NCBI GenBank assembly: GCA_030699545.1
Contig: JAUYMC010000294.1
Location: forward strand, 1 to 32,520
Length of the DNA stretch: 32,520 bases
DNA from: Gemmatimonadales bacterium
Lineage (GTDB): Bacteria; Gemmatimonadota; Gemmatimonadetes; Gemmatimonadales; GWC2-71-9
Direction of reading: 5' to 3'
Shown here: in pieces, positions 1-9,183 of the stretch
Layout: every line of letters starts with the position of its first letter
Numbering within the stretch: position 1 is the first letter of the stretch
Translations under genes and position numbers: made by a program
The notes under the pieces: generated by a model
What the model was told of the DNA's origin: nothing
The model's input: the letters and a program-made list of their open reading frames with translations, nothing else
Database searches by the model: none

Positions 1-351
1 GCCGGTGGAGGCGCAGGCGCCCATCGAGATGACCCACTTGGGCTGCGGCATCTGATCGTAGATGCGGCGGATCACCGGCGCCAGCTTGAACGGCAGGCGT
101 CCCGCGCAGATGAGGACGTCGGCCTGGCGGGGCGAAAACGCCTGGCGCTCCATCCCGAAGCGCGCGAAGTCGTAGCGGCTCGCCGCCGTCGCCATGAACT
201 CGATGGCGCAGCACGCCGTGCCGAACGGCATCGGCCAGAGCGAATTGGCGCGCGAGGAGTTCACGGCCCAGTCCACCAGGTTCTGGAACTTGGCGAGCAG
301 GTAATTGGGGCTCTGCCCCGCCACTTCCCGCGTTGTCCCGACGTGTTTCAT
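1..351 (-). CDS. nuoB: NADH-quinone oxidoreductase subunit B (truncated at window edge)
   Basis: Reverse translation reads [116 protein letters not shown], the NuoB cluster-N2 region; directly downstream of nuoA. Confidence 0.95.
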   Translation of the reverse strand, partial: MKHVGTTREVAGQSPNYLLAKFQNLVDWAVNSSRANSLWPMPFGTACCAIEFMATAASRYDFARFGMERQAFSPRQADVLICAGRLPFKLAPVIRRIYDQMPQPKWVISMGACASTG

Positions 352-355
352 CGCG

Positions 356-721
356 TCAATCCCATTGGAAGGCGCCGCGCTTCCAGACGTAGATGTAGCC
401 GACGAACAGGATCAGCAGGAACACCAGCATTTCGACGAGCAGGAACCCCGTGGAGACCGTGCCCCCGCCGAGAAAGATCGTCGCCCACGGAATCAGGAAG
501 ACCGTTTCGATGTCGAACAGAATGAACAGCACGGCGACGAGGTAGAACTTTACCGAGAACCGCTCGTGCGCGCTGCCGAGCGGCGGCATGCCGCTTTCGT
601 AGGGGCGCTCTTTCGCCTCGGTCGGACGGCGCGGCCCCAGGAAATGCGACGCGACGATCATCGTGGTCCCCGCGACGACCGCGAGGCCGAGCAGCATCAG
701 AAAGGGGAGGTAGGGCTGCAT
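356..721 (-). CDS. nuoA: NADH-quinone oxidoreductase subunit A
   Basis: Three-TM protein [15 protein letters not shown]...[43 protein letters not shown], the NuoA signature. The ORF track extends to a TTG at 763; the ATG at 721 fits family N-termini better. Confidence 0.93.
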   Translation of the reverse strand: MQPYLPFLMLLGLAVVAGTTMIVASHFLGPRRPTEAKERPYESGMPPLGSAHERFSVKFYLVAVLFILFDIETVFLIPWATIFLGGGTVSTGFLLVEMLVFLLILFVGYIYVWKRGAFQWD

Positions 722-797
722 CGCGCTCGTGAAAAAATTCACTACCCGTCCGACCGTTGTCAACCGAACCGAGTGGCGTAAGTGTTAGTCCCACCGT

Positions 798-803
798 TAC
801 ATT
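798..803 (+). promoter_or_regulatory. Putative -10 element (TACATT) for dcd, 8 nt from the ATG
   Basis: TACATT-N8-ATG(812). Confidence 0.35.
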
Positions 804-811
804 GCCGGCCC

Positions 812-1372
812 ATGTCCATCAAATCCGACCGCTGGATCCGCCGGATGTCGCGCGACCATGGCATGATCGAGCCGTTCTGCGACGCCCAGGTCCGCGCCGG
901 CGCCGTCTCCTACGGCGTTTCGTCCTATGGCTACGACATGCGCGTGGCGCCGGAATTCAAGATCTTCACGAATGCCCTCTCGGCCGTCGTCGATCCCAAG
1001 CAGTTCGACCCGAAGTCCTTCATCGAGTTCACGGGCGACGTCTGTCTCGTTCCGCCGAACTCGTTCGTGTTGGCGCGGTCGGTCGAGTATTTCCGGATTC
1101 CCCGCAATGTCCTCACCATCTGCGTTGGGAAAAGCACCTACGCCCGCTGCGGCATCATCACGAATGTGACGCCGTTCGAGCCGGAGTGGGAAGGCTTTGT
1201 GACGCTGGAAATCTCGAACACGACGCCGTTGCCGGCGAAGATCTACGCCAATGAAGGGATCGCGCAGGTCCTCTTCTTCACGGCGGATCCGGGCGACGAA
1301 TGCGAAATCAGCTACAAGGACAAGAAGGGGAAGTACCAGGCCCAGACGGGAATCACGCTCCCGAAGCTGTAA
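812..1372 (+). CDS. dcd: dCTP deaminase
   Basis: [22 protein letters not shown]...[13 protein letters not shown]...[11 protein letters not shown]...[35 protein letters not shown]; conserved Dcd motifs. Start taken at the ATG at 812 rather than the TTG/GTG upstream. Confidence 0.95.
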   Translation: MSIKSDRWIRRMSRDHGMIEPFCDAQVRAGAVSYGVSSYGYDMRVAPEFKIFTNALSAVVDPKQFDPKSFIEFTGDVCLVPPNSFVLARSVEYFRIPRNVLTICVGKSTYARCGIITNVTPFEPEWEGFVTLEISNTTPLPAKIYANEGIAQVLFFTADPGDECEISYKDKKGKYQAQTGITLPKL

Positions 1373-1775
1373 CCGTCCTGGACCCGAGCACCGTGATCAG
1401 GGCCGCGGCCCCGACGAGGATGGCGATATCAGGCGCCCACCCCAACTCAGTGGCCGGTACCGCCATCTGCAGGAAGTACATCGTGAAATCGAACAGGCCG
1501 ATGCCCAACCCCAGCAGCACCGTGTACGTCAGCGTGCGCCCCAGGCGCGCCAGCAGACTCGCCGTGACCAGGGCCACCGCCCCCTGCCCCGCCGCGATCG
1601 CGAGGGACGTCATCAGGCCGCCGAGCAGCGTCGCCATGATCGCGGAGCGGCCCGGATTGTAGCTGAAGAACCAGGCGTGAATCAGCGTGATGACGATGCC
1701 GGCGACGGCGGCGCAGAGCGCCGCCCACACCGCGTAATAGATCGCGATCCGCATGCGCGATGCCGTGTCGGTCAT
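1353..1775 (-). CDS. Hypothetical 4-TM membrane protein
   Basis: 140 aa ORF with four hydrophobic segments; ATGA overlap with the upstream M28 peptidase gene; family not recognised. Confidence 0.7.
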   Translation of the reverse strand: MTDTASRMRIAIYYAVWAALCAAVAGIVITLIHAWFFSYNPGRSAIMATLLGGLMTSLAIAAGQGAVALVTASLLARLGRTLTYTVLLGLGIGLFDFTMYFLQMAVPATELGWAPDIAILVGAAALITVLGSRTVTASGA

Positions 1776-3865
1776 GGACGTGCACTCCTCAGAGCGGCGG
1801 CGGCTTCGACGAGAGCCGCGCGGGCCTCATCCACGCGCGTGCGCAGGTCGGCCAGCTCGCGCGTGGCGGTCGCGGCATCGGCGTAGCGAATCGCCTCGTT
1901 GACGGTGGGAAAGGCCATCGTCGCGTACCCGTTGTCCAGGTCGGACGCGAACTGCAGACTGCGATACCACGGACGGGACACGAGTCCCGCCGGCCGCGTC
2001 AGCCGCCGTTCGACCTGCATGAGCGCGTGGTTCACGGCGGCCGCGCGGGCGGAATCCACGGCCGAGGCCGTCTCGCGGGCGGCGGCGAAGGCCCCCGCGA
2101 CGGCCGTGAACCGCTCCAGCGCATCCCGCACGCCGGTGGTGCTCACGCTCTCCCACTGCTTGCGCGCGATTCCGGAATCGAGCTGCGCGACCAGCGCCGT
2201 CATTTCCGTGCCGAAGGCGACGTAGTCGAGCGGTACGATCGGATCGTTCGCGAGCCGCGACAGAATGACGCTGACGACCTGCGCGCCCGCGCGGTGCGCC
2301 CGGAAGCCGGGGTCGCCGAAGCGCGTCATCCAGTCGGAGGAGTCGTACATCGAGTGATAGATCCCGTTGGGGCCGTCGAACCCGATGCCGCCCGAGGGAA
2401 TGCCGAGGTGGTGATAGAACCCCGCGAAGTCCGATCCGCCGCCCAGATTGCCGAGGCGCAACGCCGAGGTGTCTCCGCCCACGCGCCGCAACCAGACGTC
2501 GTACACGGTGCCGGGCCCGGTGGGATCGGGCACGGCGCGCGCCGCCGCGCGGAACAGCGGCTTCAGCGAGGGGGAGCCGCTGCCACCGAAGGCCGGGCCG
2601 GAAAACGTGCCGTCCTCATTGATGTACGCAATCGCGTGGGCGCGGAGGGAATCCGCCAGCTCTTCGACCCACTCGGTCGAGCCGATCAATCCCCACTCTT
2701 CGGCGTCCCAGGTGGCGAACACGAGCGTGCGTGCCGGCCGCGCGCCCTCCCGCGCGAGCGTCGCGAACGCCCGCGCCGCCTCCAGCACCGCGACGGTGCC
2801 GCTCACATTGTCGCGGGCGCCGGGGCTCCACGCATCGCGGTGCCCGCCGGCGACGACCCACTCGTTCGGCCAGCGCTCGCCGCGCAACAGTCCAAACGTG
2901 TTCCAGATCTTGTGCTGCGCGCGCGCGCCGCGCTCGGTCTTCACCTTGAGCCGGGCCCGGACCGGTCCGGGGCCCGCGTGGTAGCGGAACGGCAGCGCCC
3001 CCTGCCAGCTCTGCGGCACCGACGGACCCTGCAACGCCTCGAGGAACCGCCGGGCGTTGCCGTAGCCCATCGGGATGATCGGGATTCGCGGCAGCACGAG
3101 CGAGTCCTCCGGGAGCCGGCGCGCGCCGTCGACGGACGCCCACCCCGGCGTCATCGGATCGCCGAGACCGTTCATCATGCTGCCGCGCTGAATGCCGCCG
3201 GGGGGTCGCATCGGACCATCAGGGTAGACGTCCCCGCGGAAATAGCCGTCGTCCTGCGGATCGGAGTAGACGATCAACCCGACGGCGCCGCGCTGCTCCG
3301 CTTCGCGCGCCTTGATGCCGCGGAACGAGCGCCCGAATCGCGCGATCACCACCCGGCCGCGCACACTGATGCCCAGCGAGTCGAGCGTCGCGTAGTCTTC
3401 GATGAGCCCGTAGTTCACGTAGACGACGTCGGCCGTGACGTCGCCGTCGCCGGTGTACCCGCTGAACGGCGGGACCGGCGGACCCGCCGGTCGACCGGCC
3501 GGAAGCGGAGGCTCAGCCAGCGACAGGCGGGCGGCGGCGGCTCGGGGCCGCGCGATGATCCAGGCGGCGACAGTGTCGGGCTGGGGCAGATAGACGGTGT
3601 ATTCCTTGGTCCACACCTCGAGCCCCCACTCGCGCATCCGCGCCAGCACGTAGTCGCGCGTGGCGGCTTGCGCGGGCGTGCCCGCCATGTGCGGCACCGC
3701 GGTGAGGTCCCGCGACATCCGGTCGATGCTCGCCGTGTCGGGGATCGCGAGGAGGCGCTGCTCGTACGACTGGCCGGCCAGCTGGCCGGACGGCCCGGCG
3801 GCCACGACGATCAGCAGCGCCGCGAGCGACCGTCCGGCCGTCCGGCCGTCAGCCCGTCCGCTCAT
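1772..3865 (-). CDS. Secreted M28 family metallopeptidase (glutamate carboxypeptidase II / N-acetylated-alpha-linked acidic dipeptidase-like, with PA and TFR-dimerisation-like regions)
   Basis: Signal peptide, then GGHRDAWSPGARDNVSGTVAVLEAARAFATL, FATWDAEEWGLIGSTEWVEE, YINEDGTFSGP, HSMYDS: M28 zinc-binding motifs. Confidence 0.9.
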   Translation of the reverse strand: MSGRADGRTAGRSLAALLIVVAAGPSGQLAGQSYEQRLLAIPDTASIDRMSRDLTAVPHMAGTPAQAATRDYVLARMREWGLEVWTKEYTVYLPQPDTVAAWIIARPRAAAARLSLAEPPLPAGRPAGPPVPPFSGYTGDGDVTADVVYVNYGLIEDYATLDSLGISVRGRVVIARFGRSFRGIKAREAEQRGAVGLIVYSDPQDDGYFRGDVYPDGPMRPPGGIQRGSMMNGLGDPMTPGWASVDGARRLPEDSLVLPRIPIIPMGYGNARRFLEALQGPSVPQSWQGALPFRYHAGPGPVRARLKVKTERGARAQHKIWNTFGLLRGERWPNEWVVAGGHRDAWSPGARDNVSGTVAVLEAARAFATLAREGARPARTLVFATWDAEEWGLIGSTEWVEELADSLRAHAIAYINEDGTFSGPAFGGSGSPSLKPLFRAAARAVPDPTGPGTVYDVWLRRVGGDTSALRLGNLGGGSDFAGFYHHLGIPSGGIGFDGPNGIYHSMYDSSDWMTRFGDPGFRAHRAGAQVVSVILSRLANDPIVPLDYVAFGTEMTALVAQLDSGIARKQWESVSTTGVRDALERFTAVAGAFAAARETASAVDSARAAAVNHALMQVERRLTRPAGLVSRPWYRSLQFASDLDNGYATMAFPTVNEAIRYADAATATRELADLRTRVDEARAALVEAAAALRSARP
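3829..3860. repeat. 8-bp tandem repeat, about 4 units (accgtccg gccgtccg gccgtcag cccgtccg)
   Basis: Direct reading; lies at the N-terminus of the M28 peptidase gene (MSGRADGRTAGRS). Confidence 0.85.
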
Positions 3866-6339
3866 CGTGGGTTCAGAATCCGGTCGATCCGCGCGGCCAG
3901 ATCGAGCACATGGGCGCGGGTCGTGCGGTCGCCACCGGTGCGGGCGCCGGCGGCGCGGAGCGCGCTCTGCAGGCCCTGCAGCTCGAGCCGCGCCAGCGCC
4001 CGAGCGTCCGTCGGCCGGATGCTGGGCGTGAATCCCGGGAAGGCGGCGAACCGAGGCGGCACGGGGGTCAGCAAGGGCGTCGTAATCAGGCGCTCCATCT
4101 GGTCCACGAAAGCCTGCTGGAGCTGACGCCGGTAGGGATCGATCGCCCGGCCGGCGGCGAGCTCCGAGAAGACGCCGCGCCGCACGTCGGCAAAGAGGTC
4201 GGCCAGCGGGTACGCGTTGCCCGGCGGCTCGATCGCGGCCTGCTCGGCAAGGCGGCTCAGGCGCGCGTCCTGAAAGAGCGCGGCCAGGAGCGCCGTCTGA
4301 CGCACCCGGATCCGGTTCACGAACCCGCTCGGCTCAATGCGCCGCAGCACTTCCCGGTCGAGGAAATACGTCGGCGTCGTGAACGCGTTCTCGTTGAGGA
4401 ACCGGACGGCGGCGACCTGCCGGGCGCGCGGCACGGCGGTGTGGATGACGCCCTCCTGGTTCGGATACTTCTCGTGCCGGTAGACGCCGCCGACGACGAC
4501 GGCGACGTGATTCATCTCGAGGCCCCACTGCCCGATCACCCGGCCGTAGAGATCGTCCAGCAGGTCGTAGTCGTCGAGCGGGTTGGTGGTCGCCGCGGGG
4601 ATCAGCATCGGCATCAACCGCTTGAGATTCGCGAGGCCGTACGTGGTCGCCTTGATGGGATCGTCCCCCAGCGCCTCGGACTGCGTGCGCGGGTCGATCC
4701 CATCGGGATTGCCGAAGCGGAGCCACGGCCGGCTGTCCTGCAGCCGCGCGAGCGAATCCAGCGTGGCGCGCCCGGCCTGCGGCGTCGCCGCGCCCGGGAT
4801 TCGCCGGTAGCCCCAATCGATGGTGTAGTAGTCCCACACGCCGATTTTGGGCATCAGCTGCACGTTGTCGCCCGGCTGGGCGACGTAGTTGTTGCGCGCG
4901 TAGTCCATGATGGAATACGCCGTGCCGTGATGCCGGGTGTAGGTCGGACTGCGCAGCGAGTCGACGGGATAGTAGCCCGACGACAGCTGGTTGTGCGGCA
5001 GTCCCAGCGTGTGGCCCACTTCGTGGGCCGAGACGTAGGCCACCATCTCGCCCATCAGCGAGTCGGGGAATGGCAGCCGCCGGGCGCGCGGGTCGACGGC
5101 GCCCGCCTGCACCCAATACCACGCCTGCAACAGGCTCGTGATGTTGTGGAACCACCCGATGTTCGACTGCAGGATCTCGCCGGTCCGCGGGTCGTTGACG
5201 TGCGGCCCGTAGGCGTTCTCGATCGTCGAGGGCAGCCAACGAATCGCCGAGTAGCGCGCATCATCGAGATCGAACTCCGGGTCTTCCTGCTCGGTGGGCG
5301 CGCGCCGCGCGGTGATCGCGTTCGAGAACCCCGCCGCGCGGAACACCGGCTCCCACATCCGCACGCCCTTGATGATCCACGGCGCCCACTTGTCCGGGGT
5401 CGCGGGGTCGAGATAGAACACGATCGGCTTGACCGGGTCGCTCACCGCGGCCGCCGAATCCTTCGGCTCGAGCCGCCAGCGCGTGATGAAGCAGCGCCGC
5501 GGCACGCGCGGTTCGTCGGTCCCGTAGTCTTCGAACCTGACGGAGAAGAACCCCACGCGGTTGTCGCACAGCCGCGCCGCCATGGGCCGGTCCGGCAGGA
5601 GGACCATCGAGTAGTTGGTGGGGATGGTCATCGAATTGATGGACCGGTCGAACCCGGACCCCGGCGCGCCCGGGATCGAATCCACCTCAAAGGTATGGAG
5701 CGCCGTCACCTCGACGTTGAGCGGGAAGCTGCGCGCGCGCTCCACGAACGAGCGGGCCGGATCGAAGCGGCGCACCCGCACCCGCAGCTGGCGGGCGTTG
5801 AGCTCGGGGACATCCGTCGTGAAGAGACTGGTGACCTCGACGACCACATTGGAATCGCGCGGGCTCCAGGCGGCGATATCGAAGCTCTTGATGATCGGCG
5901 GCGTGTTGGATAAATCAACCGATCGGGCGACGGGGAGCGTCGAGTCCGCGCGCATGGCGTAGCTGATCATCCGCAGCAGGACGCGGTTGCCCAGCCGATC
6001 CCAGCGCACCACCCGCGCCGCGATCTGCTCGCCGGCATACCCCACGCCGCGCATCGTGCCGCGGCGGTCGACCACCATGCTGAACTGCCGGCCGATCAGC
6101 GCGCGCGGAATCTCATAGTACAGCTTGTCCCCGACCCGGTGCACCAGGAATACGCCAGAATCGGTGACGGCGTGCGGCGTGATGACCTGGTTGTAGGGCT
6201 TCGGCGCGGCGTCGCCCCGCGCGCCGCCCGCGCGGGCGGTATCTTGACGGTCGGGCGCGGGCTGTTGCACGGGGGCGGCGGACGTCGAACGGGAGCACGC
6301 GAGGGCGGCGAAAGCCAGGAGCACGGTGAATGGGCGCAT
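3862..6339 (-). CDS. Secreted zinc-dependent metalloprotease (DUF5117/DUF5118-type)
   Basis: Lipoprotein-like N-terminus (LAFAALACS) and HExxHxxGxxH zinc motif VSAHEVGHTLGLPHN; long N-terminal region typical of DUF5117/5118 proteases. Confidence 0.88.
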   Translation of the reverse strand: MRPFTVLLAFAALACSRSTSAAPVQQPAPDRQDTARAGGARGDAAPKPYNQVITPHAVTDSGVFLVHRVGDKLYYEIPRALIGRQFSMVVDRRGTMRGVGYAGEQIAARVVRWDRLGNRVLLRMISYAMRADSTLPVARSVDLSNTPPIIKSFDIAAWSPRDSNVVVEVTSLFTTDVPELNARQLRVRVRRFDPARSFVERARSFPLNVEVTALHTFEVDSIPGAPGSGFDRSINSMTIPTNYSMVLLPDRPMAARLCDNRVGFFSVRFEDYGTDEPRVPRRCFITRWRLEPKDSAAAVSDPVKPIVFYLDPATPDKWAPWIIKGVRMWEPVFRAAGFSNAITARRAPTEQEDPEFDLDDARYSAIRWLPSTIENAYGPHVNDPRTGEILQSNIGWFHNITSLLQAWYWVQAGAVDPRARRLPFPDSLMGEMVAYVSAHEVGHTLGLPHNQLSSGYYPVDSLRSPTYTRHHGTAYSIMDYARNNYVAQPGDNVQLMPKIGVWDYYTIDWGYRRIPGAATPQAGRATLDSLARLQDSRPWLRFGNPDGIDPRTQSEALGDDPIKATTYGLANLKRLMPMLIPAATTNPLDDYDLLDDLYGRVIGQWGLEMNHVAVVVGGVYRHEKYPNQEGVIHTAVPRARQVAAVRFLNENAFTTPTYFLDREVLRRIEPSGFVNRIRVRQTALLAALFQDARLSRLAEQAAIEPPGNAYPLADLFADVRRGVFSELAAGRAIDPYRRQLQQAFVDQMERLITTPLLTPVPPRFAAFPGFTPSIRPTDARALARLELQGLQSALRAAGARTGGDRTTRAHVLDLAARIDRILNPR

Positions 6340-6355
6340 CGAGGAGCACCTTCAG

Positions 6356-7894
6356 GTGAAGGACACGGAGACGCGGACGGGGGAGATTAGGCCGCCGGTG
6401 GCATTCCGTCCAGAGCCGGGCCCGGGACCGGTGCGCTCGCTCCGGACGCTGGTCCTCGCGCTGGTGGGAACGGTCGCGTTGTACGCGCTCGCCGTCGCGA
6501 TCTATCTCCTCTCCAGTGTCGGGGCCGTCGGCGCCGGCGTGCTGGCGCTCGCGGGCGGCGGCGTCATCCTGCCGCTCGCGCTGCTGCTGCTGCGTCGCCG
6601 CTTGTGGGCGCCGCTCGCCAGCCTCGAGCGGGGCCTGCAGCAGGTCGCCGACGGCGATCTGACGGCGCAGGTCCGGATCGAGCGGAACGACGAGCTGGGG
6701 CGCGTCGGGGCGCATTTCAACGAGATGAGCCGCATTCTGCGCGGCCGCGCCGAAGAACAGGGCCGGTTCGCGGCGGCCGGCGAGCTGCTCGGCGGCGTCG
6801 CGCACGAGGTGAACAACCCCCTGATGGCCATCGCCGCCCACGCCGAGCTGCGCCTCGCGGATGCGGAGCTGCCGGAGGAGCAACGGACGGAGATGCAGAG
6901 CATCCTGCGCCAGGCGCAGCGCGCCGCCAAGCTGCTCCGCGGCCTGCTGCGCTTCGTCCGCGCCGGGGAAACCCGCACGACGCGCGTCAACCTCAACGAC
7001 GTCGCGCGCAGCGCGCTCGACCTCGTGTCGTACCGGTTCCGCGTGGACGAGATTACGATGGGGGGCACGCTCGATCCCAACCTCCCCGCCATCGAGGGGG
7101 ACGCCAACCGGCTGGAGCAAGTCCTGGTCAACCTCCTCAGCAACGCCCTCGATGCCCTCCGCGCCGTCCCCCCGCCCCGCCATCTGATCGTCGATTCCTA
7201 CGTCGAGGGGGGACGGGTGTGCGTGTCGGTCACCGACAACGGCCCCGGGGTGGCGCCGGAGATCGCCGACCGGCTGTTCCGTCCCTTCGCGACGACCAAA
7301 GGCCGCCGCGGCACGGGCCTCGGGCTGTACATCTCGCGGCAGCTGGTGCGTGAAGCGCAGGGGGAGCTGGACCTGGTGCGCCGCGATCACGGCGTCCGCG
7401 GCAGCCGCTTTGTCCTGGCGCTCCCGCCGGCACCGGCGGCTGCGGTGCTGCCCAGCGGAGAGCTTCCCGCGGGCGCCGCCGCGACGGCGGCCGCGACGCC
7501 GCGCAAGTCCACGCTCGCGGGAATCCGCGTGCTGCTGGTCGATGATGAAGAGCTGATCCGGCGGCCGATGTGCCGCTTCCTCACGAAGCGCGGCGCCGAG
7601 GTCAGCGAAGCGTGCGACGGCATTCAGGCGTTGGAGCGGATCACGGCCGGCTTCGACCCGCACGTCATCCTCGCCGACCTGCGCATGCCGCGGATGGATG
7701 GCGCCGAGCTGTACGCGCGGCTGCAGGCCGAGCACGGGCCGATGCCGTCCCGCGTGCTGTTCCTCTCCGGCGATATCACGCAGCTGGCGGGCCGCGGGCT
7801 CGCGGAAGTCCCGCGCGACCGCGTCCTGGTGAAACCGGTGGAGCTCATGGAGCTGGAACAGCGGATCCGCGACTTTGTGGGAGAACGCGTCTAG
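6356..7894 (+). CDS. Membrane hybrid histidine kinase (2 TM, HAMP, HisKA, HATPase_c) with C-terminal receiver domain
   Basis: H-box GELLGGVAHEVNNPLMAIAAHAEL, N-box NLLSNALDAL, G-boxes DNGPGVAPEIADRLFRPFATTKGRRGTGLGLYISRQL; REC domain VLLVDDEE...ADLRMPRMDG...LFLSGD...LVKPVE. Start chosen at GTG 6356, preceded by GAGGAG; the ORF extends to 6326. Confidence 0.88.
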   Translation: MKDTETRTGEIRPPVAFRPEPGPGPVRSLRTLVLALVGTVALYALAVAIYLLSSVGAVGAGVLALAGGGVILPLALLLLRRRLWAPLASLERGLQQVADGDLTAQVRIERNDELGRVGAHFNEMSRILRGRAEEQGRFAAAGELLGGVAHEVNNPLMAIAAHAELRLADAELPEEQRTEMQSILRQAQRAAKLLRGLLRFVRAGETRTTRVNLNDVARSALDLVSYRFRVDEITMGGTLDPNLPAIEGDANRLEQVLVNLLSNALDALRAVPPPRHLIVDSYVEGGRVCVSVTDNGPGVAPEIADRLFRPFATTKGRRGTGLGLYISRQLVREAQGELDLVRRDHGVRGSRFVLALPPAPAAAVLPSGELPAGAAATAAATPRKSTLAGIRVLLVDDEELIRRPMCRFLTKRGAEVSEACDGIQALERITAGFDPHVILADLRMPRMDGAELYARLQAEHGPMPSRVLFLSGDITQLAGRGLAEVPRDRVLVKPVELMELEQRIRDFVGERV

Positions 7895-9129
7895 CTGCGC
7901 GTGATGAGCCGCGCCGCCCGCTCGTAGACAAAGTAGTCCCACGCCCAGTTGAGCAGCACAAACAGCTTGTTGCGAAATCCGATCAGCTGAATGATGTGCA
8001 CCACCAGCCACATCACCCACGCCAGAAACCCGCGAAACTGGAGGCCCCAGACGTGCGCGACCGCGGCGTTGCGCCCGATCGTCGCGAGCGTTCCGGGATC
8101 GCGGTACCGGAAGGGCGCCATCCGCCCCGTTCCCTGGACGGCCGCGCGGATGTTCGCCGCCACCGCGTCGGCCATCTGCATCGCCACCGGCGCGACCATC
8201 GGGAGGGGCTCCCCGCCGATTTCGAGATAGGCCGCATCGCCGATCACCGAGATCTCGGGGTAGTCGGGCACCTGCAGCGTGGCGGTGACCGCGATCCGGC
8301 CCTGGCGCGCCGTCGGGAGGCCGAGCCGCGCGCTGAGGGACGCCGCGCGCGCGCCGGCCGCCCAGATGAGCGTGTGCGCGGGCACGACTTCGCCGCTCTT
8401 GAGCCGCACGCTCTGGCCGTCGTAGTCCGCCACCGTCGCGCCGAACCGGACGTCGACATGCTTGCGCCACAGCGTCGCGCCCGCCGCCTCGCGCAGCTTC
8501 TCGGGCATCGCGGCGAGCAGCCGGTCGGTCGCCTCGAGCAGCAGCACGCGCACATCCTTGATGTTGAGCCGCGGATAGTCCTTCACCAGGACGAGGCGGA
8601 TCAGCTCCGACAGCGCCCCCGCCATCTCGACCCCGGTCGGGCCGCCGCCGACCACGACGAAGGTGAGCCGGGCGCGCCGCCGCTCGCCGTCCGGTTCGAG
8701 CATCGCCTGCTCGAAGCACGTCAGAATGTGATTGCGGATCGACACCGCATCGGGGATGTCCTTCAGCCCGAGGCCGTGCCGCTGGACCCCCTCGAGCCCG
8801 AAGAAGTTCGTCTCCCCTCCCGGGGCGAGCACCAGATAGTCGTAGGGGACCGGCCCGCCGCTCGTCTCGAGCCGGCGCGCCGCGAGGTCGGCGCCGGTGA
8901 CGTCGACCATGCGGAACTCGAGGTTGCGCTGGCCCCGCAGGATGGCGCGCACCGGCTTGGCGATCTGCTCGGCCTCGAGGCCCGCCGTCGCGATCTGATA
9001 GAGCAGCGGTTGAAAGAGATGGTAGTTATTGCGGTCCAGCAGCAGCACCTGCACGGGCGCGCGCGCGAGGGCCCGGGCGATGCGCAACCCGCCGAACCCC
9101 GCGCCGACAACGACCACGGTTGGTGGCAT
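7891..9129 (-). CDS. ndh: Type II NADH dehydrogenase / NAD(P)-FAD-dependent oxidoreductase
   Basis: MPPTVVVVGAGFGGLRIARAL...LLLDRNNYHLFQPLLYQIATAGLE...VVGGGPTGVEMAGAL...IWAAGARA...VIGDAAYLE; NDH-2 family motifs. Confidence 0.9.
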   Translation of the reverse strand: MPPTVVVVGAGFGGLRIARALARAPVQVLLLDRNNYHLFQPLLYQIATAGLEAEQIAKPVRAILRGQRNLEFRMVDVTGADLAARRLETSGGPVPYDYLVLAPGGETNFFGLEGVQRHGLGLKDIPDAVSIRNHILTCFEQAMLEPDGERRRARLTFVVVGGGPTGVEMAGALSELIRLVLVKDYPRLNIKDVRVLLLEATDRLLAAMPEKLREAAGATLWRKHVDVRFGATVADYDGQSVRLKSGEVVPAHTLIWAAGARAASLSARLGLPTARQGRIAVTATLQVPDYPEISVIGDAAYLEIGGEPLPMVAPVAMQMADAVAANIRAAVQGTGRMAPFRYRDPGTLATIGRNAAVAHVWGLQFRGFLAWVMWLVVHIIQLIGFRNKLFVLLNWAWDYFVYERAARLITRS

Positions 9130-9136
9130 GGCTCCT

Positions 9137-9142
9137 AATGTA
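9137..9142 (-). promoter_or_regulatory. Putative -10 element (TACATT) for ndh, 7 nt from the ATG
   Basis: Minus strand TACATT-N7-ATG(9129). Confidence 0.35.
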
Positions 9143-9145
9143 CGC

Positions 9146-9175
9146 TTGCTCGGGTCCCCGCTCCGCATGTATCAT
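9146..9175 (+). promoter_or_regulatory. Putative sdhCAB promoter, TTGCTC-N18-TATCAT, 8 nt from the sdhC ATG
   Basis: -35-like TTGCTC at 9146-9151, -10-like TATCAT at 9170-9175, ATG at 9184. Confidence 0.4.
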
Positions 9176-9183
9176 CCGTCCGC

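Noticed and set aside
735-763. TTGACA with AATTTT/GAATTT as a nuoA promoter
   Set aside because: Good -35, but the candidate -10 sequences match poorly at any spacing from 16 to 18; not enough to call.
1760-4126. 788-aa plus-strand ORF
   Set aside because: Antisense to the M28 peptidase and the end of the metalloprotease gene; low-complexity R/A/G/H-rich translation typical of spurious frames in GC-rich DNA.
3910-5913. 667-aa plus-strand ORF
   Set aside because: Antisense to the metalloprotease with its zinc motif; composition-driven open frame.
6224-6239. Perfect 16-bp palindrome ccgcccgcgcgggcgg
   Set aside because: Lies in the Ala/Gly/Arg-rich linker codons of the metalloprotease; GC composition explains it and there is no second copy or regulatory context.
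6113-8719. 868-aa minus-strand ORF
   Set aside because: Antisense to the histidine kinase and out of frame with ndh; no recognisable domain.
7570-9138. 522-aa plus-strand ORF
   Set aside because: Overlaps the kinase REC domain out of frame and is antisense to ndh.
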